From Bacteroides caecigallinarum (GTDB lineage: Bacteria > Bacteroidota > Bacteroidia > Bacteroidales > Bacteroidaceae), in NCBI RefSeq assembly GCF_021530995.1, contig NZ_JADYTF010000015.1:1-44110 (forward strand): DNA of 44,110 nucleotides. Reading direction: 5' to 3'. Shown here piece by piece: positions 8,723 through 17,879 of this stretch. The position numbers and the translations under genes were made by a program. Numbering within the stretch: position 1 is the first letter of the stretch; each line of letters opens with the position of its first letter. The notes beneath the pieces were generated by a model, which was not told the DNA's origin, did no database searches, and saw only the letters and a program-made list of their open reading frames with translations.

Positions 8723-9442
8723 ATGATTCGTTTAAAAGACATAAACAAGACTTACCACAACGGTGCTCCACTGCACGTACTGAAAGGTATTAACCTTGAA
8801 ATAAAAAAAGGGGAATTTGTTTCTATCATGGGAGCTTCCGGTTCGGGAAAATCCACATTACTTAATATACTGGGAATTCTTGATAATTATGACACAGGGG
8901 AATATACCCTGAACGGGGTACTTATAAAGGACCTTAGCGAAACTAAGGCAGCCGAGTACAGAAACAGAATGATAGGTTTCATTTTCCAGTCATTCAATCT
9001 TATATCATTCAAAAACGCGATGGAGAATGTGGCACTTCCTCTGTACTATCAGGGAGTGGGCAGAAAGAAAAGGAATGAGCTTGCTATGGAATACCTTGAC
9101 AAACTGGGACTGAAAGAATGGGCCCACCACATGCCTAACGAACTTTCGGGCGGACAGAAGCAGAGAGTTGCCATAGCCAGAGCTCTTATTTCAAAGCCTG
9201 AAATCATATTGGCTGACGAACCTACGGGAGCGCTGGACAGCAAGACATCGGTAGAAGTAATGAACATACTGAAAGAATTACATGAAAAGGAAGGTCTGAC
9301 TATCATAATAGTAACACACGAAAGCGGTGTGGCGAACCAGACAAACAAGATAATCCACATAAAAGATGGTATAATAGAAAAGATAGAAGACAACATAGAC
9401 CATAACGCATCACCATTCGGCAAGAACGGATTTATGAAATAA
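8723..9442 (+). CDS. MacB-type ABC transporter ATP-binding protein
   Basis: The 239-residue ATPase energises the two permeases encoded just downstream. Walker A is GASGSGKST at 37-45, the Q-loop is in FIFQSFNL, the signature LSGGQ is at 141-145, and Walker B with the catalytic Glu is ILADEP at 162-167. The D-loop and switch His (VTHE) are also present. It belongs to the LolD/MacB/FtsE class that works by mechanotransmission rather than classical transport. It is the first gene of a five-gene run (ATPase, permease, permease, adaptor, outer-membrane channel) with gaps of 2 to 84 bp, ending at a strong terminator. Unlike E. coli MacB, the ATPase is not fused to the permease, which is the usual Bacteroidetes arrangement. 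Confidence 0.92.
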   Translation: MIRLKDINKTYHNGAPLHVLKGINLEIKKGEFVSIMGASGSGKSTLLNILGILDNYDTGEYTLNGVLIKDLSETKAAEYRNRMIGFIFQSFNLISFKNAMENVALPLYYQGVGRKKRNELAMEYLDKLGLKEWAHHMPNELSGGQKQRVAIARALISKPEIILADEPTGALDSKTSVEVMNILKELHEKEGLTIIIVTHESGVANQTNKIIHIKDGIIEKIEDNIDHNASPFGKNGFMK

Positions 9443-9457
9443 TTCACAAAAAAAGAA

Positions 9458-10705
9458 ATGATAGATCTTATTCAAGAAATATACGGTACAATAATGCGTA
9501 ACAAACTGCGCACTGCACTGACGGGATTTGCCGTAGCCTGGGGAATATTCATGCTCATTGTTCTTTTAGGGGCAGGAAACGGACTTATACATGCTTTCGA
9601 AAACCAGTCGGCAGACATGAAGATGAACTCCATGAAGATTTATCCCGGAGTGACTTCGAAGGCTTTCAACGGACTGAACGAGGGCAGAAACATATCGCTC
9701 AACGAAAGCGATATGAAAATAACCTCCAAAAGATTCACCGGCAATATTACCACTGTAGGGGCTACAACAAGCCATAGCGGCATATTGACATACGGTAAAG
9801 AAAACGTAAGCATAACAATCAACGGCGTGTTCCCGAATCACACAGAAATGGAACCTATGCGACTCGTCAAGGGACGCTTCATAAACAAGCGTGACATGGA
9901 AGAGATGAGGAAAGTAATAGTCCTTCACCAGAAGACAGCAGACATTCTGTTTCCACAATCCGAAGCTATCGGCAAATACATAACTTCGCAAGGTGTCATG
10001 TATCAGGTAGTGGGAATATACTCCGACCAGAACAGTTTCTCGCCAAGCGCACTTGTGCCTTTCACCACATTACAGATTATCTACAGCAAAGGTGACAGTA
10101 TCGACAATATAATTTTCGCCACACAAAATCTTACAGATCAGGCATCAAACGACATCTTCGAAAAAGAGTATCGTGCGGCAATTGGGAAGAACAATAACTT
10201 CGCTCCTGACGATGACAGCGCAATATGGATATGGAACAGATTTACCCAGTATCTGCAACAGCAGTCGGCAACAAATATTCTGAATATTTCGATATGGGTT
10301 GTCGGTATTTTCACATTGCTCAGCGGGATAGTAGGTGTAAGCAATATCATGCTTATTACTGTCAGAGAAAGAACACATGAGTTCGGCATAAGGAAAGCGC
10401 TTGGGGCAAAACCTTCTTCAATTCTATGGCTGATAATATCGGAAAGTGTAGTGATAACAACATTCTTCGGATATATAGGCATGGTAGCGGGTATTGCAAC
10501 TACTGAATATATGAATATAGTGGCAGGAAAACAGGTTGTAGATGCAGGAATATTTTCGATGACTGTCTTCGAGAATCCTACAGTGGACATAAGCATTGCC
10601 ATACAAGCCACACTTACACTGATAATAGCAGGAACACTTGCCGGACTGTTCCCTGCAAGAAAGGCTGTAATGATACGACCTATCGAAGCACTTAGAGCAG
10701 ACTGA
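9458..10705 (+). CDS. MacB-type ABC transporter permease, first of pair
   Basis: The 415-residue inner-membrane permease has the MacB layout. One TM lies near residues 20-42 after the cytoplasmic coupling start IMRNKLRTALTGFAVAWGIFML. A large periplasmic domain spans about 45-275, and three TMs follow in the FtsX-like C-terminal part (about 283-410). These include VGVSNIMLITVRERTHEFGIRKALGA and the closing motif LAGLFPARKAVMIRPIEALRAD. It lies 15 bp after the ATPase gene and ends 2 bp before a second permease of the same build, so the working complex is probably a heterodimer with two ATPase copies. In such systems the adaptor and outer-membrane channel extend the path across the envelope. 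Substrate is unknown; peptides, macrolides, siderophores or lipopeptides are known for relatives. Confidence 0.9.
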   Translation: MIDLIQEIYGTIMRNKLRTALTGFAVAWGIFMLIVLLGAGNGLIHAFENQSADMKMNSMKIYPGVTSKAFNGLNEGRNISLNESDMKITSKRFTGNITTVGATTSHSGILTYGKENVSITINGVFPNHTEMEPMRLVKGRFINKRDMEEMRKVIVLHQKTADILFPQSEAIGKYITSQGVMYQVVGIYSDQNSFSPSALVPFTTLQIIYSKGDSIDNIIFATQNLTDQASNDIFEKEYRAAIGKNNNFAPDDDSAIWIWNRFTQYLQQQSATNILNISIWVVGIFTLLSGIVGVSNIMLITVRERTHEFGIRKALGAKPSSILWLIISESVVITTFFGYIGMVAGIATTEYMNIVAGKQVVDAGIFSMTVFENPTVDISIAIQATLTLIIAGTLAGLFPARKAVMIRPIEALRAD

Positions 10706-10707
10706 TT

Positions 10708-11952
10708 ATGAGACGATTTGATTTGGATACATGCGAGGAGATAATCCTCACCATAACAAGGAACAAGACACGAAGCCTGCTTACGGCTTTCGGAGTGTTT
10801 TGGGGAATATTCATGCTTGTGGCCCTTATGGGAGGAACCAAGGGTGTGCAGGACCTTATGGCAAAACAGTTTGTAGGGTTTGCCACCAACTCCGGTTTTA
10901 TGGGTACCAACCAAACGAGCAAGGCCTATAAAGGATTTCAGCAGGGACGTTTTTGGGAACTAACAAATACCGACGTAGAAAGAGTCAGGCGAAGTGTTCC
11001 TGAAATAGAAGTTGTAACCCCGAACATTACGAAATGGGGAATAGACATGGTATATAATGAGAACAAGACCTCGGGTACTCTTAAAGGACTTTATCCGATA
11101 TATGCCAAGATAGAAGAGCCACAAATATCCATGGGACGATATATAAACGATATGGATATTATAAACCGAAGAAAAGTATGTGTACTAGGCAGCAGAATCT
11201 TCGAAAGTCTTTTTCCCGACAAAAGCAATCCTTGCGGAAAATATATCGAAGTAAGCGGTATATATTATCAGGTGATAGGAGTCAACATGGCTGCCGGAAA
11301 CATGTCTGTTCAGGGACAGGCAGAAACCTCAATCATTATCCCCTTCTCAACCATGCAGCAAAACTATAATTTCGGAGACAAAATCCAGATGTTGAGTTTT
11401 ACCGTCAAGAAGGGATACTCCGTAAGCCAAGTACAGGAAAAAGTGGAATCCGTAATAAAGCGCGCACATAATGTACATCCAGACGATAAACAGGCTGTAA
11501 TCAGCGTAAATGCCGAAGCCATGTTCGGAATGATGGACAATCTGTTCTCTGGTATAGAAGTATTGGGTTGGATGGTAGGACTCGGAACGCTGCTTGCCGG
11601 TGCAATAGGCGTCAGCAACATCATGATGGTGACAGTGAAAGAAAGAACCACTGAAATAGGAATCCGTAGAGCTATCGGTGCTCGCCCCAACGACATATTA
11701 AGCCAAATTCTTACAGAAAGCATGGTACTGACCACCATTGCAGGAATGAGCGGAATATCTTTTGCCGTTTTCCTTCTTAACATTGTGGAACAGGCCCTGT
11801 CCTCTCCTACCTCAACAGCGCATTTCCAAATAAGTTTCTGGGGAGCTATAGGAGCCTGCATTCTGCTGCTGCTTCTAGGATTATTGGCCGGGCTGGCACC
11901 TGCATTCCGTGCAATGGCCATCAAACCTATAGAGGCTATCAGAGATGAATGA
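10708..11952 (+). CDS. MacB-type ABC transporter permease, second of pair
   Basis: This 414-residue protein has the same architecture as the preceding gene product: TM1 in RSLLTAFGVFWGIFML near residues 21-37, a periplasmic domain to about 270, then the FtsX-like three-TM part. Key motifs are IGVSNIMMVTVKERTTEIGIRRAIGA and LAGLAPAFRAMAIKPIEAIRDE. The N- and C-terminal parts clearly match the first permease while the periplasmic domains have diverged, as expected for duplicated subunits of a heterodimer. The 2-bp gap from the preceding stop suggests translational coupling. The adaptor gene begins 84 bp downstream with no obvious terminator between them. Confidence 0.9.
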   Translation: MRRFDLDTCEEIILTITRNKTRSLLTAFGVFWGIFMLVALMGGTKGVQDLMAKQFVGFATNSGFMGTNQTSKAYKGFQQGRFWELTNTDVERVRRSVPEIEVVTPNITKWGIDMVYNENKTSGTLKGLYPIYAKIEEPQISMGRYINDMDIINRRKVCVLGSRIFESLFPDKSNPCGKYIEVSGIYYQVIGVNMAAGNMSVQGQAETSIIIPFSTMQQNYNFGDKIQMLSFTVKKGYSVSQVQEKVESVIKRAHNVHPDDKQAVISVNAEAMFGMMDNLFSGIEVLGWMVGLGTLLAGAIGVSNIMMVTVKERTTEIGIRRAIGARPNDILSQILTESMVLTTIAGMSGISFAVFLLNIVEQALSSPTSTAHFQISFWGAIGACILLLLLGLLAGLAPAFRAMAIKPIEAIRDE

Positions 11953-12036
11953 TATTCAATTTATAATGAAAATTAAGAGTTAGTTATTTAGAAGGAACAA
12001 TACACATAAGAATAAGAAACTTAAAAACCAAATTAT

Positions 12037-13131
12037 ATGAAGAAATTTATCAGAATCGGTATAATGGTAGTCATTGCACTACTGTTCATCGGAACTTTCG
12101 TATTCCTTTACCAGAAATCACAGCCAAAAGACGTTGAATACAACGTTCTGAAAGTAGTAAAATCAAACATCGTACAGACAACAGTGGCTACAGGTAAAAT
12201 AGAACCTAGAGATGAGGTACAGATAAAGCCTCAGATTTCAGGTATCATATCCGAAGTCTACAAGGAGGCCGGTGAAAATGTGAAAAAGGGAGAAGTTATA
12301 GCCAAAGTAAAGGTTATCCCGGAACTGGGTCAGCTCAATTCGGCCGAAAGCCGCGTACGTCTGGCAGAGATGAACGGCCGTCAGGCAGAAATCGACCTTG
12401 AAAGAATGGAGAAACTTTACGAAAAGAAACTGGTGAGCAGCGAAGAATACGAAAAGACATTGCTGACTACAAAACAGGCTCGTGAAGAAATCCAGGCTGC
12501 AAAAGACAATCTGGAAATCATCAAGGAAGGTATCACCAAAAACAGTGCGTCATTTAGTAGCACACTTATCCGTTCAACAATAGACGGACTTATTCTGGAT
12601 GTACCTATCAAGGTCGGTAACTCGGTTATCATGAGTAACACTTTCAACGACGGTACTACTATAGCAACCGTAGCAGATATGGGCGACCTTATTTTCCGCG
12701 GCAACGTAGACGAAACTGAAGTAGGAAAAATCTCAGTTGGAATTCCTGTAAAAATTACTTTAGGAGCTCTCCAGGATATGTCTTTCAGTGCCACTCTGGA
12801 ATACATCTCACCAAAAAGCGTAGAGAACAACGGAGCAAATCAGTTCGAAATAAAAGCCGCAATTACAGTGCCGGACAGTGTCACTATCCGTTCGGGATAT
12901 AGCGCAAACGCAGAAATGGAGCTTCAGAGAGCAAATGATGTACTAAGTATCCCTGAAAGTGCACTGGAATTCAAGGGAGACTCGACATTTGTATATCTCC
13001 TTACAGACAGTGTTTCAGGTCAGAAATTCGACCGCAAGAACGTGACAACCGGAGTGAGCGACGGAATAAACGTTGAAATCAAATCGGGTCTGAAAGAGAA
13101 TGACTTTGTGCGCGGACTTAAAAAAGAATAA
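12037..13131 (+). CDS. periplasmic adaptor (MacA/HlyD-type) of efflux system
   Basis: The 364-residue membrane-fusion protein is anchored by one N-terminal membrane segment (about residues 6-25). It carries the biotinyl-lipoyl half-motifs around QIKPQISGIISEVYKEAGENVKKGEVIAKV, a helical hairpin rich in Glu, Lys and Gln (about 107-165), then the second lipoyl half and a beta-barrel. It bridges the MacB-like permeases and the TolC-like channel encoded on either side of it. The hairpin is short (about 60 residues), as in MacA-type rather than HlyD-type adaptors. Its place in the operon makes the tripartite ABC efflux role strong; the cargo is not indicated. Confidence 0.9.
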   Translation: MKKFIRIGIMVVIALLFIGTFVFLYQKSQPKDVEYNVLKVVKSNIVQTTVATGKIEPRDEVQIKPQISGIISEVYKEAGENVKKGEVIAKVKVIPELGQLNSAESRVRLAEMNGRQAEIDLERMEKLYEKKLVSSEEYEKTLLTTKQAREEIQAAKDNLEIIKEGITKNSASFSSTLIRSTIDGLILDVPIKVGNSVIMSNTFNDGTTIATVADMGDLIFRGNVDETEVGKISVGIPVKITLGALQDMSFSATLEYISPKSVENNGANQFEIKAAITVPDSVTIRSGYSANAEMELQRANDVLSIPESALEFKGDSTFVYLLTDSVSGQKFDRKNVTTGVSDGINVEIKSGLKENDFVRGLKKE

Positions 13132-13159
13132 TGTATAACAGTTTAACAAGAAAACTGAA

Positions 13160-14488
13160 ATGAAGAAAAATATAATCATGACTTCTGCTCTGATGATTCT
13201 ATTCACTGCAAATGCTACAGCTCAGGAAAAATGGGATCTGGAAAAATGTATCACCCACGCCATAGAAAACAATCTGAGCATAAAGCAGCAGGAAGCCTCA
13301 AAAGAGCAAAGCGCAGTAGAACTGAGTACAGCAAAATGGAGCAGACTTCCGGACTTGAACGGTAGCACCTCGCATTCATTCAATTTTGGACGAAGCATAC
13401 AGGCTGACAATACATATAAAAGCCTCAACACACAAAATACGGCATTCAACCTGAACACCAGCGTTCCCCTGTTTACAGGATTGAAGATAACAAACAGTAT
13501 TGCCCTTGCCAAACTGAATCTACAGGCTGCGACAGAAGATCTGAACAAGGCCAAGGAAGACATAAGCATACAGGTGGCATCTGCCTATCTGCAAGTACTT
13601 TTCAATGAAGAGCTTGCACAGGTGGCACATCTGCAGGTTGAATTAAGCAAGGAAATGCTTGCACAGAAAGAGGCATATTTCAAGACTGGAAAAGCTTCAG
13701 AGGCTGAATGGCTTGAAGCAAAATCAAGAGTTGCACAGGACCAGCTGTCTGCTGTTCAGGCTGACAACAATTACCAACTGGCACTTCTGGATTTAAGCCA
13801 GTTGCTTGAACTTCCGTCGCCTGATAATTTCGCTATCGTATCTCCTAAAGCTGATATGGACGAATATATGGGCAGCATCACCTCTCCGGCAGACATCTAC
13901 AATCAGGCTATAATGTTTAAACCTTCTATCAAGGCAGCACAATATCGTCTGGAAGGAGCGGCAAAGTCTATAAAGATAGCTCAAAGCGCATATTATCCGC
14001 AACTGAGTTTCGGAGCCGGACTCAGTACAAACTATTATAAGGTGGCAGGAATGAAAAATCCTGTATTCGGCTCACAGTTAAAAGATAACTTCAGCCAGTA
14101 CTTCGGATTCCAGCTGACAATCCCTATCTTCAACCGTTTCAGCACAAGAAACCAGGTAAGAAACGCAAGAATCCAGCAAAGTACACTCAACTGGCAGCTT
14201 GAAGACAGCAAGAAAGCCCTTTACAAAGAAATACAGCAGGCATACTACAATGCTCTAGGTGCAGAAAGCAGATATGAAAGCAGCCTTACAGCCGATGAGG
14301 CGGCAGAAGCTTCATTCAATCTGATGAAAGAAAAATACGCAGAAGGGAAAGCCAATGCTACCGAATACAACGAAAGCCGTACAAGCTGGATGAAAGCCAT
14401 ATCAGAAAAGTTACAGGCCAAGTACGACTATATATTCAGAACCAAGATACTGGACTTCTACAAGGGGGTACCGCTTACTCTGAAATGA
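13160..14488 (+). CDS. TolC-family outer-membrane efflux channel
   Basis: This 442-residue protein has a signal peptide (cut near residue 22, after NATAQ) and the duplicated TolC/OEP build of long amphipathic helices and short beta-strands. The first repeat runs from about residue 25 to 215 and the second from about 225 to 440. Typical elements are DLEKCITHAIENNLSIKQ at the start, PDLNGSTSHSFNFGRS leading to the first barrel strands, and YPQLSFGAGLSTNYY in the second. As the last gene of the operon it supplies the outer-membrane duct for the ABC/adaptor complex. No lipobox Cys is seen, so it is probably not lipid-anchored. A good intrinsic terminator follows 21 bp after the stop codon. Confidence 0.92.
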   Translation: MKKNIIMTSALMILFTANATAQEKWDLEKCITHAIENNLSIKQQEASKEQSAVELSTAKWSRLPDLNGSTSHSFNFGRSIQADNTYKSLNTQNTAFNLNTSVPLFTGLKITNSIALAKLNLQAATEDLNKAKEDISIQVASAYLQVLFNEELAQVAHLQVELSKEMLAQKEAYFKTGKASEAEWLEAKSRVAQDQLSAVQADNNYQLALLDLSQLLELPSPDNFAIVSPKADMDEYMGSITSPADIYNQAIMFKPSIKAAQYRLEGAAKSIKIAQSAYYPQLSFGAGLSTNYYKVAGMKNPVFGSQLKDNFSQYFGFQLTIPIFNRFSTRNQVRNARIQQSTLNWQLEDSKKALYKEIQQAYYNALGAESRYESSLTADEAAEASFNLMKEKYAEGKANATEYNESRTSWMKAISEKLQAKYDYIFRTKILDFYKGVPLTLK

Positions 14489-14509
14489 ATTCAAACATAT
14501 TGAACAGCG

Positions 14510-14561
14510 AAAAACGACAATACCAGACAGTATGCAAACTGACAGCATTGTCGTTTTTTTT
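14510..14561 (+). terminator. intrinsic terminator of the efflux operon
   Basis: AAAAACGACAAT at 14510-14521 pairs with ATTGTCGTTTTT at 14547-14558, running into eight T residues (14554-14561). The 25-nt loop can form a smaller inner stem (CAGT/ACTG). Confidence 0.8.
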
Positions 14562-14650
14562 GTTATCCTCATTTTTTTACCTGATAAAAAAACAATACAA
14601 ATTATAACAAGAGAGAGATATGTACATTATGAAAAATATTGATAGCCGTA

Positions 14651-15481
14651 TCACAATTCCCTAACGCTTCTGCTTGAGACGTCTCTTGACTTACGTGTTG
14701 AACTTCTGTCAATACGTTCCTTGCTTTTTCTTACCTCTTTTCTGTTTTCATGACGTTCATACCTGTCATGCTTGTCATGGTCGTGTTTTGGAGGACGGGT
14801 CACTGAAGGAGGTACCGGTTTATTTGGACGAACCGGTTTTGTCGGAGGCAGAGGTTTTGCTGGAGGACACACAGGACGAGACGGTCTTACCGCCGGATTA
14901 GGTCGTCCGAAATCATGAGGTCTGTACTCTGGTCTACACTGATAATGCCCTACATAAACTTTATGATTGTAATGCTTTTTGAAATTCTTCTTATAATAAC
15001 TTACGCCACCACAATGCACACGTCCGTGTGCTCCCTTATAAGAATAATAATGAACAGGCAATCCATAATAGAAGAAACGTCTGTCCGGATATACTTTATA
15101 TACGCGTACGTAACAAACATTATTCACCGCATATATAGGACGGAAGAAATAGTCTATTGACATAAACTTTACATACGCGGCACTTGGCAGAACCCATCTC
15201 AGGTCATCGTTTCTTTCATCGAGATATCTGTAATAAGCATCCATCGCACGTGCTTCGGCACGCGATAAAGCTGAGACATACGGATCAACATTATTGAAAA
15301 AATCAAAATTAATCTCATACAAATCATTATACTGACGTTCGTTCAACTTCAGTTCGAATGCCATCCTGTCAGTCAGGAAGCGGGCATTAACCCTGACGTC
15401 GCCCAAATCGAAGGCACCGGCAGGCAACACAAACATAAAGGCTGCAACTGCCATAATCATTAAACAAAATCTTCTCTTCAT
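14651..15481 (-). CDS. secreted Tyr/Pro/basic-rich protein of unknown function
   Basis: I do not recognise a named family. The 276-residue product has a signal peptide (cut near residue 23, after VLPAGA). A short helical part follows (about 30-110, with FLTDRMAFELKLNERQYNDLYEIN), somewhat like the start of envelope-stress proteins that sense misfolding, but this is only an impression. Residues 110-185 are very rich in Tyr, His and Arg. Residues 190-230 are Pro-rich with KPxPPxKPxRPxKP repeats, and the last 45 residues are almost all charged (His/Asp/Lys/Arg/Glu/Ser). Such a tail suggests binding to an anionic partner such as LPS, or periplasmic disorder. It is transcribed alone from its own promoter. 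Confidence 0.6.
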   Translation of the reverse strand: MKRRFCLMIMAVAAFMFVLPAGAFDLGDVRVNARFLTDRMAFELKLNERQYNDLYEINFDFFNNVDPYVSALSRAEARAMDAYYRYLDERNDDLRWVLPSAAYVKFMSIDYFFRPIYAVNNVCYVRVYKVYPDRRFFYYGLPVHYYSYKGAHGRVHCGGVSYYKKNFKKHYNHKVYVGHYQCRPEYRPHDFGRPNPAVRPSRPVCPPAKPLPPTKPVRPNKPVPPSVTRPPKHDHDKHDRYERHENRKEVRKSKERIDRSSTRKSRDVSSRSVREL

Positions 15482-15507
15482 AATCTTACCGTTTTAATTT
15501 CCTGATA

Positions 15508-15539
15508 CAAAAATAGGAGGATAAAAATCCCCCTACAAC
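15508..15539 (-). promoter_or_regulatory. promoter of the Tyr/Pro-rich secreted protein gene
   Basis: The minus strand carries GTTG (15539-15536), a 20-bp spacer and TATTTTTG (15515-15508), a good Bacteroidetes promoter with one mismatch in the -33 box. It lies between this gene and the CvfB-like gene upstream. Confidence 0.5.
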
Positions 15540-15609
15540 AGAATATTCCCAAACGTTTTTAGGAATGTTCCTACAGCATATAGGATAAACCCTATATACA
15601 CAAATATCA

Positions 15610-16449
15610 TTAAGCCAGACGTATTCCCTGTTCACCTTCAAGCACTATGAGACGTTTCTTGTACAGGTCGCCTACCGCTTTCTTGAAAGTCTTCTTGCTT
15701 ACACCGAAGGTACTGTAAATCACGTCTGCCTCTGTCTTGTCGTTCAAAGGTGTAGAGCCACCATTGCTGCGTATATATTCCAGAAGAGTGTCAGCAAAAT
15801 CTTCTACCTTCTTCACTCCCCCTTTCTGAAGTTCAAGGTCTATCTTTCCGTCCGGACGAACCTGCTTGATATAAGCGGTCATCTTCATGCCTGTACGCAC
15901 ATTGGTAAATATTTCATTCTTGAAAATCATTCCTCCGAACTTGTTGTCAACTATCACCTTAAATCCAAGGTCTGTTTTCTGCCATACAAGTACTTCCACT
16001 TCATCGCCCGCATTGTATTCCGGCATATCTTTTGAAAGATACTTCTCAACTTTTGCTGACGCCACAATACGATAACTGTCCTCGTCAAGATGTACATGCA
16101 CCACATACGAGTTTCCTTTCAGCATTTTCATCTTCTGCTCGCGAAAAGGTACAAACAAGTCCTTCATCAATCCCCAGTCTAGAAATGCCCCATACTGATT
16201 CACCCATGCCACTTCAAGACACGCAAACTCGCCGACCTTAACGTATGGCTGCAAAGTTGTAGCTATCAGACGTTCGTCCATATCGAGATAAATAAACACA
16301 TTCAGTACGTCACCAGGCTTGCATCCCTGAGGAACATAACGTGTTGGCAACAATATTTCTCCATCTTCGCTACCATCAAGGTAAACCCCGAAATCTACTT
16401 CCTTTACGACTTCCAGAAGGTTATATTCTCCCAATTTAATATGACTCAT
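15610..16449 (-). CDS. CvfB-like S1-domain RNA-binding protein
   Basis: The 279-residue cytoplasmic protein has the CvfB/YitL layout. Three S1-like OB domains occupy about residues 1-65, 70-135 and 145-210 (GEYNLLEVVKEVDFGVYL; GEFACLEVAWVNQYGAFLDWG; GDEVEVLVWQKTDLGFKVIV). A C-terminal winged-helix domain spans about 215-279, with DVIYSTFGVSKKTFKKAVGDLYK. In Staphylococcus and Streptococcus, CvfB binds RNA and affects virulence gene expression; in Bacteroidetes the role is unstudied as far as I know. It is the last gene of a minus-strand run after lolD, separated by 40 bp holding short AACCAACAACT-type repeats. Confidence 0.85.
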   Translation of the reverse strand: MSHIKLGEYNLLEVVKEVDFGVYLDGSEDGEILLPTRYVPQGCKPGDVLNVFIYLDMDERLIATTLQPYVKVGEFACLEVAWVNQYGAFLDWGLMKDLFVPFREQKMKMLKGNSYVVHVHLDEDSYRIVASAKVEKYLSKDMPEYNAGDEVEVLVWQKTDLGFKVIVDNKFGGMIFKNEIFTNVRTGMKMTAYIKQVRPDGKIDLELQKGGVKKVEDFADTLLEYIRSNGGSTPLNDKTEADVIYSTFGVSKKTFKKAVGDLYKKRLIVLEGEQGIRLA

Positions 16450-16459
16450 AATTATATAT

Positions 16460-16491
16460 AGTTGTTAGTTGTTGGTTTATAGTTGTTGGTT
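16460..16491. repeat. short imperfect tandem repeats between lolD and cvfB-like gene
   Basis: The unit AGTTGTTGGTT occurs at 16467-16477 and 16481-16491, with a partial copy AGTTGTT at 16460-16466. The last copy reaches into the lolD stop codon. Low-complexity spacers of this sort probably arise by replication slippage; no function is evident. Confidence 0.5.
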
Positions 16492-17140
16492 AAACAATCC
16501 TTCCATCCAGCATGTGAATAGTCCGGTCAGTCTGGCCGGCAAGTCCTTCATCATGAGTTACTATTACGAAAGTCTGCCCCAGCTTATCGCGCAATTCAAA
16601 GAACAGATTGTGTAGTTCCTCCTTATTCTTAGTGTCAAGGCTTCCCGAAGGTTCATCAGCCAACACTACAGCCGGATTGTTTATCAAAGCCCTTGCCACA
16701 GCCACACGCTGTTTCTCTCCACCCGAGAGTTCTGCCGGTTTATGCGACGCCCGGTCTGACAGTCCTAAAAACTTCAGCATTTCAAGTGCCTGCTTGCGAG
16801 CCTCTGCAGCTGAAACTCCTTTAATCAAGGCAGGAATAGTGACATTCTCCAATGCAGTAAACTCAGGCAGCAACTGATGAAACTGAAAAACGAAACCTAT
16901 CTCCCTGTTTCTGAAAGCAGACAGTTCTTTCTCTTTCATGCGGCTTACGTCAGTACCGTTTATAATTACCCTACCCGAATCAGCTCTGTCAAGAGTGCCT
17001 ATTATCTGAAGAAGCGTGGTTTTTCCCGCTCCACTCGGTCCTACAATACTCACGACCTCACCTTTATCAATATTCAAGTCTATACCTTTCAACACCTGAA
17101 GTTGTCCAAAACTTTTCGTTATTCCTTCTATCTCTATCAT
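16490..17140 (-). CDS. lolD: LolD-like lipoprotein-releasing ABC ATPase
   Basis: This 216-residue ATPase is of the LolD/MacB class. In LolCDE it powers release of outer-membrane lipoproteins from the inner membrane. Walker A is GPSGAGKTT (residues 34-42), the Q-loop is in [19 protein letters not shown], the signature is [15 protein letters not shown], and Walker B is [12 protein letters not shown]. LolD is favoured over a generic MacB ATPase by the short length, the [16 protein letters not shown] segment and the absence of a neighbouring permease gene; in Bacteroidetes lolD is often apart from the LolCE permease. It lies 13 bp after tcdA. The separate ATPase at 8.7 kb serves the efflux system. 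Confidence 0.85.
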   Translation of the reverse strand: MIEIEGITKSFGQLQVLKGIDLNIDKGEVVSIVGPSGAGKTTLLQIIGTLDRADSGRVIINGTDVSRMKEKELSAFRNREIGFVFQFHQLLPEFTALENVTIPALIKGVSAAEARKQALEMLKFLGLSDRASHKPAELSGGEKQRVAVARALINNPAVVLADEPSGSLDTKNKEELHNLFFELRDKLGQTFVIVTHDEGLAGQTDRTIHMLDGRIV

Positions 17141-17153
17141 ATCTCAGGAATGT

Positions 17154-17879
17154 TTAGATTCTCTTTATCACATATTCAGCCAGATAACACCCGAACACCG
17201 CCGGCATATAGCTCACAGTGCCTGTAGTCGATTTTTTATTCTGCTCGTCATCTACCAATACGACGGCATTCGTATCTGCTTGCTCTGTACTGAATACCAC
17301 CGGCAATTTCCGCTTCATCCCCATTTTCTGCAAACGTTTTCTCACAGCCTTGCTAAGTCCGCAATGGTAAGTCTCCCATAAATCGGCAAATCTGACCTGC
17401 GTAATATCACTCTTGGCACCTGCCCCCATGCTGCTGACTATCTTTAGCCCTCGCTTCAAAGCATTATATATAAGATAACATTTCGGAGCCACGGTGTCAA
17501 TGGCGTCAACAACAAAATCAAACCTTTCACTGTCCAGCAACTCCGTAATAGCTTCATCCTTCAAATATACAGGCAATACATCCAATCGTATATCGGGATT
17601 AATATCGCGAAAACGTGTGGCAAGCACATCTGCCTTGTATTGCCCCAACGTGGAATGAAGTGCCGGAAGCTGACGGTTAATATTGGTAGGCTGCACGGTA
17701 TCGGCATCTACTATAGTCATGTGCCCTATGCCTGCACGGCACAACATCTCGGCAGCATACGCCCCTACTCCTCCCAAACCTACCACCAGTACATGGGCAC
17801 GGCGTAACCGCTCCGTTTTTTCTCTTCCCAGCAACAGTTCCGTGCGCTGCTGCCAATTTACGAATTCTTTTTGAACCAT
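17154..17879 (-). CDS. tcdA: tRNA threonylcarbamoyladenosine dehydratase
   Basis: TcdA (formerly CsdL/YgdL) is an E1-like enzyme that uses ATP to cyclise t6A37 of ANN-decoding tRNAs to ct6A. The 241-residue product has the family start FVNWQQRTELLLG and the nucleotide-binding glycine loop VLVVGLGGVGAYAAEMLCRAG (split here as residues 30-39 and 40-50). The acidic ribose contact is in IVDADTV, followed by the NINRQLPA motif near residue 67. SSMGAGAKSDIT and the C-terminal STTGTVSYMPAVFGCYLAEYV match the family. Its first 22 bp overlap the end of the antiporter gene, so translation is probably coupled. Length and motifs are normal. Confidence 0.92.
   Translation of the reverse strand: MVQKEFVNWQQRTELLLGREKTERLRRAHVLVVGLGGVGAYAAEMLCRAGIGHMTIVDADTVQPTNINRQLPALHSTLGQYKADVLATRFRDINPDIRLDVLPVYLKDEAITELLDSERFDFVVDAIDTVAPKCYLIYNALKRGLKIVSSMGAGAKSDITQVRFADLWETYHCGLSKAVRKRLQKMGMKRKLPVVFSTEQADTNAVVLVDDEQNKKSTTGTVSYMPAVFGCYLAEYVIKRI

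Noticed and set aside
10138-10914. Long antisense frame across the permease genes
   Set aside because: Shadow of two well-supported MacB-type permeases; residue composition is unlike a real protein.
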